Shown here piece by piece: positions 9,048-17,149 of a DNA stretch of 64,000 nt; positions within the stretch are counted from its first letter, which is position 1; each line of letters opens with the position of its first letter. The notes under the pieces are model-generated. The model was not told the DNA's origin, did not search any database, and saw only the letters and a list, made by a program, of their open reading frames with translations. Source of the DNA: Thauera linaloolentis 47Lol = DSM 12138 (GTDB taxonomy: Bacteria; Pseudomonadota; Gammaproteobacteria; Burkholderiales; Rhodocyclaceae); NCBI RefSeq assembly GCF_000310205.1, contig NZ_AMXE01000008.1, forward strand, positions 26,638 to 90,637, in the 5' to 3' direction. Both the position numbers and the translations under genes were made by a program.

Positions 9048-9793
9048 GCCTGTTCATGGCCGTGGGCCTGGTCAAGCGCTTCGGCGGCCTGCTTGCCACC
9101 GACCATGTGGACCTGGCGGTGGAGCAGGGTGAAATCCATGCCCTGATCGGCCCCAACGGCGCCGGCAAATCGACGCTGGTCAATCTGATCTCCGGCCTGC
9201 TGCCGGCCGATGCCGGCCGCATCGTGCTCGACGGCGTCGATCTGACGGGGTTGGCACCGCACCAGCGCGTGCGCCACGGTCTGGCGCGCTGCTTCCAGAT
9301 CACCAGCGTGTTCCGCAACGATCCGGTGCGCGACAATCTGCTGCTCGCGGTGCAGGCGCAGGCCGGTTCCAGCTTCCACTGCCTGCGGCGGCGCGAGGCC
9401 GAGACGGCGCTGATGGATGCGGCGCTGGCGCTGGCGGACAAGACCGGGCTGGCCGAGGTGCTCGACCGCCCCGCCGGCGTGCTGCCGCACGGCATGCAGA
9501 AGCGGCTCGACCTCGCGCTGGCGCTGGCGGCGCGTCCCAGGCTGCTGCTGCTCGACGAACCGATGGCCGGCATGGGGCCGGAGGATTCGCTGCAGATGAT
9601 CGAGCTGATCGGCCGGCTGCGCAGCGAAACCGCGATCCTGTTGATCGAGCACGACATGGACGCGGTGTTCCGGCTCGCCGACCGCATCTCTGTGCTGGTC
9701 TATGGGCGGGTGCTGACCTCGGGGGATGCCGCGCACGTCAAAGGGCATGCCGAAGTGCAGTCGGTCTATCTGGGCACCGAGGCACACGCATGA
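9044..9793 (+). CDS. livG: ABC transporter ATP-binding protein (LivG family)
   Basis: The 249-residue ATPase energises the importer. Walker A is GPNGAGKST (about residues 36-44). The family-typical HGLARCFQI block follows. The signature loop is degenerate (LPHGMQKRLDLALAL) as in many LivG proteins, and Walker B is LLLLDEPMAGMGPED. The switch His lies in LIEHDMDAVF. ATG 9044 overlaps the livM stop, and the gene ends by overlapping livF (ATGA). Confidence 0.9.
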   Translation: MSLFMAVGLVKRFGGLLATDHVDLAVEQGEIHALIGPNGAGKSTLVNLISGLLPADAGRIVLDGVDLTGLAPHQRVRHGLARCFQITSVFRNDPVRDNLLLAVQAQAGSSFHCLRRREAETALMDAALALADKTGLAEVLDRPAGVLPHGMQKRLDLALALAARPRLLLLDEPMAGMGPEDSLQMIELIGRLRSETAILLIEHDMDAVFRLADRISVLVYGRVLTSGDAAHVKGHAEVQSVYLGTEAHA

Positions 9794-10506
9794 ATGCCGT
9801 GCCGCTGCTGCGCTGCCGCGGCCTGGAGGCCGGCTACGGCGCCAGCCGGGTGCTGTTCGGGCTCGACTTCGACATCCGGCCGGGCGAGGTGGTGGCGCTG
9901 CTCGGCCGCAACGGCATGGGCAAGAGCACCACGATCAAGACCCTGGTCGGCGGCCTGAGGCCGCAGTACGGCGAAATCCTGTTCGATGGCCGGCCCATCC
10001 ATGCCGCGCGCGCCGACCACATCGCCCGCCTCGGTGTGGCGATCGTGCCCGAGGGCCGGCAGTGTTTTCCGAACCTGACGGTGCGGGAACACCTGGTCGC
10101 CTTCGCCGCCCGGCGCAACGGCGCGGCCGAACCGTGGACGCTGGCACGACTGTATGGCTTGTTTCCCCGTCTGGCCGAGCGCGCCGGCCACATGGGCAAC
10201 CAGCTTTCGGGTGGCGAGCAGCAGATGCTGGCAATCGCGCGGGCGCTGTCGACCAACCCGCGGCTGTTGATCCTCGACGAGGCCACCGAAGGGCTGGCGC
10301 CGGTGATCCGCGACGAGATCTGGCGCTGCCTGGCCTTGTTGAAGGCCCAGGGCCAGACCACGCTGGTGGTCGACAAGTACGTGGAAAAGCTGCTGCCGCT
10401 GGCCGACCGCGCCCTGATCCTGGAGCGCGGACGCATCGCATGGCAAGGCAGTTCCGCCGCGCTGGATGCGCGGCGGGAGCTGTGGAGCCGCTACCTGGGG
10501 GTGTGA
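9790..10506 (+). CDS. livF: ABC transporter ATP-binding protein (LivF family)
   Basis: The 238-residue partner ATPase completes the five-gene importer. It has Walker A (GRNGMGKST), a Q-loop region with VPEGRQCFPNLTVREHL, a canonical LSGGEQQMLAIARAL signature and Walker B (LLILDEATEGLAP). The usual H-loop His is replaced in LVVDKYVEKLL, which is common in LivF. The operon ends here. A REP-like sequence occupies the following gap. Confidence 0.9.
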   Translation: MNAVPLLRCRGLEAGYGASRVLFGLDFDIRPGEVVALLGRNGMGKSTTIKTLVGGLRPQYGEILFDGRPIHAARADHIARLGVAIVPEGRQCFPNLTVREHLVAFAARRNGAAEPWTLARLYGLFPRLAERAGHMGNQLSGGEQQMLAIARALSTNPRLLILDEATEGLAPVIRDEIWRCLALLKAQGQTTLVVDKYVEKLLPLADRALILERGRIAWQGSSAALDARRELWSRYLGV

Positions 10507-10686
10507 GCGGCGCCCCACTCCGTTGGCACCCGGCAACCCCATGGGGGCTTCTCCGGGGCTTCTTGCGGCACCCCGTAGGAGCGAGCGGCTTCAGCCGCGA
10601 ATGGTGCGTTCGGCGCGCAGACCGTTTCGCGCGCCTGCGGGGACGGATTTCCGGTCCGGGTTGAAGGCGAGGCCATCGGTCGCGGT
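10507..10686. repeat. Intergenic gap with REP-like sequence
   Basis: The 180-base gap between the convergent livF and prenyltransferase genes holds a REP-type motif at 10574-10602: GTAGGAGCGAGCGGCTTCAG, then CCGCGAAT. The same core, GGCTTCAGCCGCGAA, recurs at about 22678 and, with one change, at 59833. No open frame or clear terminator is seen in the rest of the gap. Confidence 0.6.
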
Positions 10687-11643
10687 TCAACTGAATGCCA
10701 GCGCGCCAGCCAGGATCAGTCCGTGCAGGTTGGCGGCAAGGATGGTGCGCTTGATGGCCGGGCCGAGTTCGGTGGGGGCGGCGGCGTGCTCCAGCAGCTC
10801 GCGCCCGGCCGAGAAGGACAGCACCAGCGTCATTGCCGCGGCGGCGGTCTTTTGCGGCAGCGTGCCGTTGCCGCTCATGCCCACCAGCCAGCCGTAGGCG
10901 ACGATGGCGATCAGCAGATAGCCCCACTTGGCCACCTGCGGGCCGAGCTTCACCACCAGCGTGTTCTTGCCCGCCGCGGCGTCACCGGCGTGGTCGGGAA
11001 ACTGGTTGATGAACAGCAGGTTGGCGACGAGCAGCGCATACGACAGGCCGGCGATGGCGGGCAATGCAGCGAAGCTGCCGCGCTGCACGTAGTCGCTGCC
11101 GACCACCACCAGCAGCCAGCCGGCGGCGATCGCCAGTTCGCCCAGGCCGCGGCTCATCAGCTTGAGCGGCGGCGCGGAGTAGGCCCAGCCGGCGAACAGC
11201 CCGCCGGCGCCGATCAGCAGCAGGCCCGGCCCCGCCTGCCAGGCCAGCCACAGCCCGGCCGGGATCACCGCCGCCAGCAGGGCATGGCCGAAACGTCCTG
11301 CCTGGGCGGCGGTCAGCACGCCGTTCTGGATGAAGCGGCTACCGCCGGTGAAGGGGTGCAGGCGCTCGGTGTTGGCCGCGTCCGCGCCGCTCAGCGCGTC
11401 GTGGTAGTCGTTGACGACGTTGACGCCGGCATGGGCGACGAGGGCGAACAGGACGGTGATGACGGCCGTTGCCGCATCGATGCCGGCGCCGCTGCGCCAG
11501 GCGCTGGCCAGCCCGATCAGGCAGGCCACCAGCGTCACCGACAGGAAGGCGGGCCGGGTCGCGGCGAAGTAGCGCGCGAAGGCGCCGGCGAAGCGGCCGG
11601 GATGCGGCTCGGCCGGGTGTGGGCGGGGCGTCGGCCGGCTCAC
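10687..11643 (-). CDS. UbiA-family prenyltransferase (MenA-like)
   Basis: The 318-residue integral membrane enzyme has about eight or nine spans. The first Asp-rich motif is NVVNDYHDALSGAD and the second is NQFPDHAGDAAAGKNTLVV. Both are the Mg/prenyl-diphosphate sites of the UbiA superfamily and their spacing fits 1,4-dihydroxy-2-naphthoate prenyltransferases. No other menaquinone gene is near, so the aromatic acceptor is uncertain. The GTG start (11641-11643) overlaps the stop of a 28-codon peptide frame that links it to rng upstream. Confidence 0.75.
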   Translation of the reverse strand: MSRPTPRPHPAEPHPGRFAGAFARYFAATRPAFLSVTLVACLIGLASAWRSGAGIDAATAVITVLFALVAHAGVNVVNDYHDALSGADAANTERLHPFTGGSRFIQNGVLTAAQAGRFGHALLAAVIPAGLWLAWQAGPGLLLIGAGGLFAGWAYSAPPLKLMSRGLGELAIAAGWLLVVVGSDYVQRGSFAALPAIAGLSYALLVANLLFINQFPDHAGDAAAGKNTLVVKLGPQVAKWGYLLIAIVAYGWLVGMSGNGTLPQKTAAAAMTLVLSFSAGRELLEHAAAPTELGPAIKRTILAANLHGLILAGALAFS

Positions 11644-11726
11644 CGGGCTGCCCTCCGGCCGCTGGCGCGAGCACCTGCGCGGAGGAGGAGGGTGCCGCCT
11701 TCGGGCGGCCGGGCGACGGTGCTCAC
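11640..11726 (-). CDS. 28-residue peptide encoded by intergenic cassette, copy 1
   Basis: This 29-codon frame fills the whole gap between rng and the prenyltransferase gene. Its GTG (11726-11724) overlaps the rng TGA and its TGA (11642-11640) overlaps the GTG start of the prenyltransferase gene. The peptide begins MSTVARPPEGG, continues TLLLR and ends in an Arg/Ala-rich tail. A cassette of identical length and architecture lies between waaG and rfaP at 62331-62417, matching at 15 of 28 residues by hand alignment. The DNA contains a GCCGCC-TTCGG-GCGGC hairpin. Whether the peptide is made or merely couples translation is unknown. Confidence 0.5.
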   Translation of the reverse strand: MSTVARPPEGGTLLLRAGARASGRRAAR

Positions 11727-13177
11727 AGCAGCACGATGTCGTACTGTTCCTGCGTGTAGCTGGATTCGGCGTGCAGCGAGATCTTCTTGCCGATGAAGTC
11801 CGACAGCATTGCCAGCGACTGGCTTTCCTCGTCCAGGAACAGGTCGATCACGTCCGGCGCGGCGAGCACGCGGAACTCCCTGGCATTGAACTGGCGCGCC
11901 TCGCGCAGCAGTTCGCGCAGGATCTCGTAGGCCACGGTACGCGCGGTCTTGACCTCGCCGCGGCCGCCGCAGGTGGGGCAGGACTCGCACAGCAGGTGGG
12001 CGAGGGATTCGCGCGTGCGTTTGCGCGTCATTTCCACCAGGCCGAGCGCGGTGAAGCCGTTGATGCTCATCTTGGTGTGGTCGCGCGACAGCGCCTTGCG
12101 GAACTCGTCGAGCACCATTTCGCGGTGCTCGGTGTTCTCCATGTCGATGAAATCGATGATGATGATGCCGCCCAGGTTGCGCAGCCGCAGCTGGCGGGCG
12201 ATGGCCTGGGTGGCTTCGAGATTGGTCTTGAAGATGGTGTCGTCGAAGTTGCGCGCGCCGACGAAGCCGCCGGTGTTCACATCCACCGTGGTCATCGCCT
12301 CGGTCTGGTCGATGATCAGGTAGCCGCCCGACTTCAGGTCCACGCGGCGGGCGAGCGCCTTCTGGATTTCTTCCTCGACGTTGTAGAGCTCGAACAGCGG
12401 GCGTTCGCCGGCATAGTGTTCGAGCAGCGGCAGCACCTTGGGCGTGTATTCCTCGGCGAAGGCGGTGAGCTTCTGGAAGTTCTCCCGCGAGTCGACGCGG
12501 ATGCGCGTGGTTTCCTCGTTGGCGAGGTCGCGCAGCGCGCGCTGGCCCAGGCCGAGGTCTTCGTGCAGCAACTGGGGCGGGAACAGACCGGCGGTGCTGT
12601 TGCCGATCTCGCCCCACAGCTTGCGCAGGTAGGCGATGTCGGCGCCGAGCTCGGCGTCGGAGGCTGATTCGGCCATCGTGCGCACGATGAAGCCGCCGGG
12701 CTCGTCGGCGGGCACCAACGCGCTCAGCCGGTCGCGCAGGGCGATGCGCTCGGCTTCGTCCTCGATGCGCTGCGAAATGCCGATGTGCTTTTCCTGCGGC
12801 AGGTAGACCAGCAGGCGGCCAGCCAGGCTGATCTGCGTCGACAGCCGCGCGCCCTTGGTGCCGATCGGATCCTTCAGCACCTGCACCATCAGGCTCTGGC
12901 CTTCGGCCAGGATGCGTTCGATGGGGCGTGCGGGCTCGCCGTTCTGGCGGTCGCTCCAGATGTCGGCGACGTGGAGGAAGGCGGTGCGCTCCAGGCCGAT
13001 GTCGATGAAGGCCGACTGCATGCCGGGCAGCACGCGCACGACCTTGCCCAGATACACGTTGCCGACGATGCCGCGGCTGGCGGTGCGTTCGACGTGGAGC
13101 TCCTGCACCACGCCCTGCTCGATGATCGCGACCCGCGTTTCCTGCGGAGTGAAGTTGATGAGGAATTCGATGCTCAT
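11723..13177 (-). CDS. rng: Ribonuclease G
   Basis: The 484-residue endoribonuclease matures 16S rRNA 5' ends and degrades mRNA. It begins with the S1-like RNA-binding domain, MSIEFLINFTPQETRVAIIE, with GNVYLGKVVRVLPGMQSAFIDIG typical of RNase E/G. The catalytic DNase I-like part includes TVDVNTGGFVG and IIIIDFIDM, carrying the metal-binding Asp residues. The zinc-link is visible as CPTCGGRG. ATG 13177 was chosen at the conserved start. Extra upstream codons in frame are not family-like. It lies at the end of the nadD-rsfS-rlmH-maf-rng group. Confidence 0.94.
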   Translation of the reverse strand: MSIEFLINFTPQETRVAIIEQGVVQELHVERTASRGIVGNVYLGKVVRVLPGMQSAFIDIGLERTAFLHVADIWSDRQNGEPARPIERILAEGQSLMVQVLKDPIGTKGARLSTQISLAGRLLVYLPQEKHIGISQRIEDEAERIALRDRLSALVPADEPGGFIVRTMAESASDAELGADIAYLRKLWGEIGNSTAGLFPPQLLHEDLGLGQRALRDLANEETTRIRVDSRENFQKLTAFAEEYTPKVLPLLEHYAGERPLFELYNVEEEIQKALARRVDLKSGGYLIIDQTEAMTTVDVNTGGFVGARNFDDTIFKTNLEATQAIARQLRLRNLGGIIIIDFIDMENTEHREMVLDEFRKALSRDHTKMSINGFTALGLVEMTRKRTRESLAHLLCESCPTCGGRGEVKTARTVAYEILRELLREARQFNAREFRVLAAPDVIDLFLDEESQSLAMLSDFIGKKISLHAESSYTQEQYDIVLL

Positions 13178-13306
13178 GAAAGCCTGCGTCAATGGGAAAT
13201 GCGCAAGGACGGCCCGCCTTTCCTGCCGGGGCTGCCCTTGCGTATTGCTCATCCATCAGGGCTCGATCATCGGCAAGCCCGTATTTCCTACGGTGAATTG
13301 CGCGGG

Positions 13307-13918
13307 TTACAGAGGATAGCCGAAGGCCCCGAGCAGTTGCGCGGTTTCGAACAGCGGCAGGCCCATGATCCCCGAGTGGCTGCCGTGGATCTCCTCGATG
13401 AAGATCGCGGCCTTGCCCTGGATGCCGTAGGCGCCGGCCTTGTCCATCGGTTCGCCGGTGGCGACGTAATGGCGGATTTCGAGGTCGGAGAGCACGCGGA
13501 ACTTCACCGTGTTCACCGACAGCTTGCTGCGCGTGCGTTCGCCGTCGCTGACCGCCAGCGCGGTCAGCACGCGGTGGCTGCGGCCGGACAGGCGGCGCAG
13601 GATGGTGTGGGCATCGGCCGTATCGACCGGCTTGCCGATGATCTCGCCATCCAGCTCCAGCGTCGTGTCGGCCGCCAGCACCGGGTGGCGCAGCATCTTG
13701 CGCCACTGGATGCGGCGCATGCCGGCCTGGGCCTTGGTCAGCGCGAGGCGTTCGACGTAGCGTTCGACGCCTTCGCCGGAGAGCGGGGTTTCATCGACGT
13801 CGGCGTCGTCGCCGCGCTCGCCGCTGCGGAAGGTCAGGACGTCGAACTGCACGCCGATCTGGCGCAGCAGTTCGCGCCGGCGCGGGCTCTTGGAGGCAAG
13901 GTAGATGCGGGAAGTCAT
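13307..13918 (-). CDS. maf: Maf family nucleoside triphosphate pyrophosphatase
   Basis: The 203-residue protein belongs to the Maf/ITPase family, whose members hydrolyse dTTP/UTP or modified nucleotides. The family signature SKSPRRRELL is at residues 8-17. Other conserved parts are LAADTTLELDGEIIGKP and the C-terminal YGIQGKAAIFIEEIHGSHSGIMGLPLFET. ATG 13918 gives the standard start. It sits between rlmH and rng, the usual betaproteobacterial order. Confidence 0.92.
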   Translation of the reverse strand: MTSRIYLASKSPRRRELLRQIGVQFDVLTFRSGERGDDADVDETPLSGEGVERYVERLALTKAQAGMRRIQWRKMLRHPVLAADTTLELDGEIIGKPVDTADAHTILRRLSGRSHRVLTALAVSDGERTRSKLSVNTVKFRVLSDLEIRHYVATGEPMDKAGAYGIQGKAAIFIEEIHGSHSGIMGLPLFETAQLLGAFGYPL

Positions 13919-13938
13919 CGGCGGCAGAAAAGGCAGGC

Positions 13939-14409
13939 TTATTCGCGGTGGTAGGGGTGGTTGCGCAGCACGGTCCATGCGCGGTACAGCGCCTCGGCCA
14001 GCAGCGGGCGCACCAGGGCGTGCGGCAGGGTCAGGCTGGAGAGCCGGATCGACTCGTGGGCCGTGGCCTTGAAGGCCGGCGCCAGCCCGTCCGGGCCGCC
14101 GACGACCAGCGCCACGTCCTGGCCTTCGCCCTGCCAGGCTTCAAGCTTGCGCGACAGCGCCAGGGTGCTCAGGTCGGCGCCGCGCTCGTCGAGGATGACG
14201 CGGCGGCAGCGTGGCGGCAGCGCGGCTTCGATGCGTGCGGCCTCGGCCGTCATCATCGCTTCCACCGTTTTGCCGCTGGCGCGCGGCTCGGCTTTGACCT
14301 CGACCAGTTGCAGCGGCAGTTCGCGCGGCATGCGCCGGGCGAATTCGTCGAAGCCGGCCTCGACCCAGGACGGCATGCGGTGGCCCACGGCGACGACGAA
14401 GAGTCTCAA
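13939..14409 (-). CDS. rlmH: 23S rRNA pseudouridine1915 N3-methyltransferase RlmH
   Basis: The 156-residue SPOUT methyltransferase modifies pseudouridine 1915 of 23S rRNA in assembled ribosomes. The start is a TTG (14409) one base after the rsfS stop. The first residues, [16 protein letters not shown], match the family, and no ATG lies nearby. The SAM-binding knot contains LVVGGPDG, followed by a Leu-rich [20 protein letters not shown] and the terminal HPYHRE. Coupling to rsfS by near-overlap is likely. Confidence 0.93.
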   Translation of the reverse strand: MRLFVVAVGHRMPSWVEAGFDEFARRMPRELPLQLVEVKAEPRASGKTVEAMMTAEAARIEAALPPRCRRVILDERGADLSTLALSRKLEAWQGEGQDVALVVGGPDGLAPAFKATAHESIRLSSLTLPHALVRPLLAEALYRAWTVLRNHPYHRE

Positions 14410-14410
14410 C

Positions 14411-14773
14411 TCACTTGCCTGCTGTGGCGTGCGCCGGCTTGCGCGAGGCGGGCGCGGTGTTCCACAGCTCCTCCAGGCGGTAGTGGGCGCGGATGGCGGG
14501 CTGCATGATGTGGACCACGATGCTGCCGAGGTCGACCAGTACCCATTCGCCGCCGTCCTCGCCTTCGATGCTGAGGACGTCGGCGCCGGCTTCGCGTGCC
14601 TTGTCATGCACGTTGCGGGCGAGGGCGCGGGTCTGGCGGCTGGATTCCGCGCTGGCGACGACGATGCGGTCGAACAGCGGCGTATTGCGTGAGGTGTCGA
14701 TGACTTCGATGTCGCGCGCCTTGATGTCTTCGAGGGCGGAAACGACGAGCTGCTGCAGGGCGGGAGTATCCAT
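14411..14773 (-). CDS. rsfS: Ribosome silencing factor RsfS
   Basis: The 120-residue protein binds ribosomal protein L14 and blocks subunit joining when nutrients are scarce. Conserved blocks are [40 protein letters not shown] and [16 protein letters not shown]. It lies between nadD and rlmH as usual. Its TGA is one base before the rlmH TTG start. Confidence 0.93.
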   Translation of the reverse strand: MDTPALQQLVVSALEDIKARDIEVIDTSRNTPLFDRIVVASAESSRQTRALARNVHDKAREAGADVLSIEGEDGGEWVLVDLGSIVVHIMQPAIRAHYRLEELWNTAPASRKPAHATAGK

Positions 14774-14865
14774 CAAAGGGCGGTCTGTCCAGGTGGGTGG
14801 CGGCGCGGCGGCGGCCGGAAAGGGGAAAACGAAAGGGGAAAACAAAAGGGCTTCATGTCCGCACG

Positions 14866-15552
14866 TCAGCGGTAAAGCCCATGCGCCCCAATATAGTCGA
14901 GAACCGAATCGGGCAGCAAATAGCGCGCGCTGTGGCCGTGGCCGATGAGGTCGCGGATCAGCGACGCCGAAATGGCCAGCGGCGTCATGTCGAAAGGAAT
15001 GACGCGGCCCGCGGGGGCGGCGCGCAGGTCCGCGGGGTCGGACGTATGGCGGTCCTGGCACAGCGCGGCGAGTTCCGGCGACAGCGTGGCGGGCCAGCGG
15101 CGGGCGTGGGGCGCATAGCCGGGGCGGTTGGCGATGGCGATGTGGGTGAGCGCGAACAGTTCCTGCCAGCGGTGCCACCCCGGCAGGCCCTCGAAGGCAT
15201 CTGCGCCGAGGATCAGCACCAGCGGGCGTCGCGGGCCGAGTTCCGCGCGCAGGCGTTCGAGTGTCGGCACGGTATAGCTCTTCTGCCGGGCGCGCACTTC
15301 GCCGTCGTCGATTTCGAGCCCCGGGTTGCCGGCCGTGGCGAGGTGGGCCATGGCCAGGCGGTCGTCGGCGGTGCTGCCGGGTTCGCCACGATGCGGCGGC
15401 CGGCCCGCGGGGATGAGGCGCACGCATTCCAGCGCCAGGGTTTCGCGTGCTTCTTCCGCCAGGCGCAGATGGCCGAGGTGGATCGGGTCGAAGGTGCCGC
15501 CGAGCAGGCCGATGGGGCGGAGCGGAGCGGCGTCCGCGCGTTCAGCGGCCAT
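14866..15552 (-). CDS. nadD: Nicotinate-nucleotide adenylyltransferase
   Basis: The 228-residue enzyme converts nicotinate mononucleotide and ATP to deamido-NAD. The nucleotidyl-transferase motif GGTFDPIHLGHLRLAEEA (residues 18-35) includes the HxGH. The C-terminal ISASLIRDLIGHGHSARYLLPD contains the ISSTxxR-like motif with Ala replacing the second Ser. Its 5' end overlaps by 11 bases the end of the membrane-protein gene on the same strand. It heads the rsfS-rlmH-maf-rng group. Confidence 0.93.
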   Translation of the reverse strand: MAAERADAAPLRPIGLLGGTFDPIHLGHLRLAEEARETLALECVRLIPAGRPPHRGEPGSTADDRLAMAHLATAGNPGLEIDDGEVRARQKSYTVPTLERLRAELGPRRPLVLILGADAFEGLPGWHRWQELFALTHIAIANRPGYAPHARRWPATLSPELAALCQDRHTSDPADLRAAPAGRVIPFDMTPLAISASLIRDLIGHGHSARYLLPDSVLDYIGAHGLYR

Positions 15553-16357
15553 TGCCGAGGTCCGCCGGCGGGTTGGCGGGCGGATGCCCTGCCCGTGCGC
15601 TACCGTCCCCGGGCAGTCCGAAGACGTCGCGTGTATTTGCGTAGAAGCTGGCGAACAGCACCGGTACCAGCACCAGCGGCAGCGGGAAGGAGGTGAGCGT
15701 GGCCAGCATGGGCGAGACCATGCCCAGCACGCCGATGATCAGGCCGGGCAGGAAGGCGCCGAACAGCAGCACGCCGATCGAATAGGCGAGGAAGGGGCGC
15801 CAGTTGCGCAGGCAGGCGTAGAAGCTGAAGAACATCGCCTTTGCCGCGGGAAGCTTCCACCACGCGGCCAGCATCGGCGCGAACCAGTAGGCCATCATCA
15901 GCGGCGTGGACAGCAGCATGGCCACCAGCAGCGTGAAGCCGAGGTTGGAATCGGCCATGACGGCTTCGTCGATTTCGCCGCCGCGCATGATTTCCGCCAG
16001 CGTGCCGTCGTCCACCATCGACACCAGCAGCAGCACGACGATGGAGCCGGCCAGGTAGAGGCCGCCGATGGCGAGCAGCGCGGGCAGGTTGGTGCGAAAG
16101 CCGGAGAACAGTACGTCCGGCCCCGTCTTGCGTCCGGCCTCGACCGCGCGGCAGGCGTTGAGCACGCCGACCGACAGCGCCGGCATGATCAAGGAGGCGG
16201 CGATCTGGCCGATGAACGGAAACAGGCTGACGAGCAGCAGCGTGAGCAGGTAGCCGAAGGCGGCGAAGGTGATCAGCGCGGGGCTCCTGCGCCACAGTTG
16301 CAGGCCTTCGCGCAGCCAGTTCCAGCCGCGTGACGAGGGAAGCGTTCTTGCTTGCAT
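15542..16357 (-). CDS. BPSS1780-family membrane protein
   Basis: The 271-residue protein has about six membrane helices. It opens with WLREGLQLWRRSPALITFAAFGYLLTLLLV, a pattern shared with the next gene upstream (WLADGWRLFMKAPVIWALQAFIFFI). This matches the BPSS1780 family of betaproteobacterial inner-membrane proteins of unknown function. Two adjacent paralogues suggest a tandem duplication. The gene overlaps nadD by 11 bases. Confidence 0.7.
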   Translation of the reverse strand: MQARTLPSSRGWNWLREGLQLWRRSPALITFAAFGYLLTLLLVSLFPFIGQIAASLIMPALSVGVLNACRAVEAGRKTGPDVLFSGFRTNLPALLAIGGLYLAGSIVVLLLVSMVDDGTLAEIMRGGEIDEAVMADSNLGFTLLVAMLLSTPLMMAYWFAPMLAAWWKLPAAKAMFFSFYACLRNWRPFLAYSIGVLLFGAFLPGLIIGVLGMVSPMLATLTSFPLPLVLVPVLFASFYANTRDVFGLPGDGSARAGHPPANPPADLGNGR

Positions 16358-16369
16358 GAGGGTGGATCT

Positions 16370-17149
16370 TCAGTTCGGGTTGGCGCCGTCGGCTGGTTCA
16401 GGCAGCACGGGCAGCAGGGGGGCGAAGGTTTCCTTCCAGGCCGCGTACAGCGCGCCGGCGATCACCGGCAACAGTGCCAGCATGCCCAGTCCGGCGGGAA
16501 TCAGCGCCACCCATGCGAGCACGTAGAGCAGCGCGGCGAGCACGATGAAGGCGAGCAGGTTGTGGAAGCAGGCGCGGGCCGACAGCATCATCGCGTCGAG
16601 CGGCGCGACGTCGTGCAGCATCACCAGCGCGGGGGCGAACCACAGCGCCATCATCAGCAGCGCCCACAGCACGGTGAATACCAGCACGCCGAACATCATG
16701 CCGCCCGCGGCCATGCCCGCGCCCGGGACGCTGCCGACGACCATGCCGGCCAGCACCGCGCTGCTGCCGATCGCGGCGGCGATCAGGGCCGCCAGCAGGG
16801 CGCCCAGCAAGTGGAAGGTGCCCACCAGCAGCAGGTTGCCGGCATGGCGGCGGATGCCGTCGAAGAGGTGGCCGACGTGCAGCGCTTCGCCGCGGTCGAG
16901 CACCTGGGCGCCGGACAGCATGCCCGCGATCAGCAGCGGCAGCGCGATTGGCGCCGCGGCCCAGCCGAGGATGGGCAGCATGCCCAGCGCGGCGAGGATG
17001 ATGAAGAAGATGAAGGCCTGCAGCGCCCAGATGACGGGGGCCTTCATGAACAGCCGCCAGCCGTCGGCGAGCCATTGCAGGGCATGGCCGGGGGCGACGT
17101 CGCCGGGGGCGGGCGGAGGGGGATGGCGGGGGCGGCGGGATATGTTCAT
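16370..17149 (-). CDS. BPSS1780-family membrane protein, paralogue
   Basis: The 259-residue membrane protein has the same layout as its neighbour at 15542: a short cytoplasmic N-terminus, WLADGWRLFMKAPVIW, then about six hydrophobic segments and a MMALWFAPALVMLHDVAPLDAM stretch parallel to AYWFAPMLAAWWKLPAAKAM in the paralogue. ATG 17149 overlaps the thrB stop (ATGA), so translation is probably coupled to thrB. Function is unknown. Confidence 0.68.
   Translation of the reverse strand: MNISRRPRHPPPPAPGDVAPGHALQWLADGWRLFMKAPVIWALQAFIFFIILAALGMLPILGWAAAPIALPLLIAGMLSGAQVLDRGEALHVGHLFDGIRRHAGNLLLVGTFHLLGALLAALIAAAIGSSAVLAGMVVGSVPGAGMAAGGMMFGVLVFTVLWALLMMALWFAPALVMLHDVAPLDAMMLSARACFHNLLAFIVLAALLYVLAWVALIPAGLGMLALLPVIAGALYAAWKETFAPLLPVLPEPADGANPN

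Noticed and set aside
11644..11722. Reading the rng-prenyltransferase gap as a simple rho-independent terminator because of its GC-rich hairpin
   Set aside because: There is no T tract on either strand, and the same sequence with coding constraint recurs at 62331-62417.
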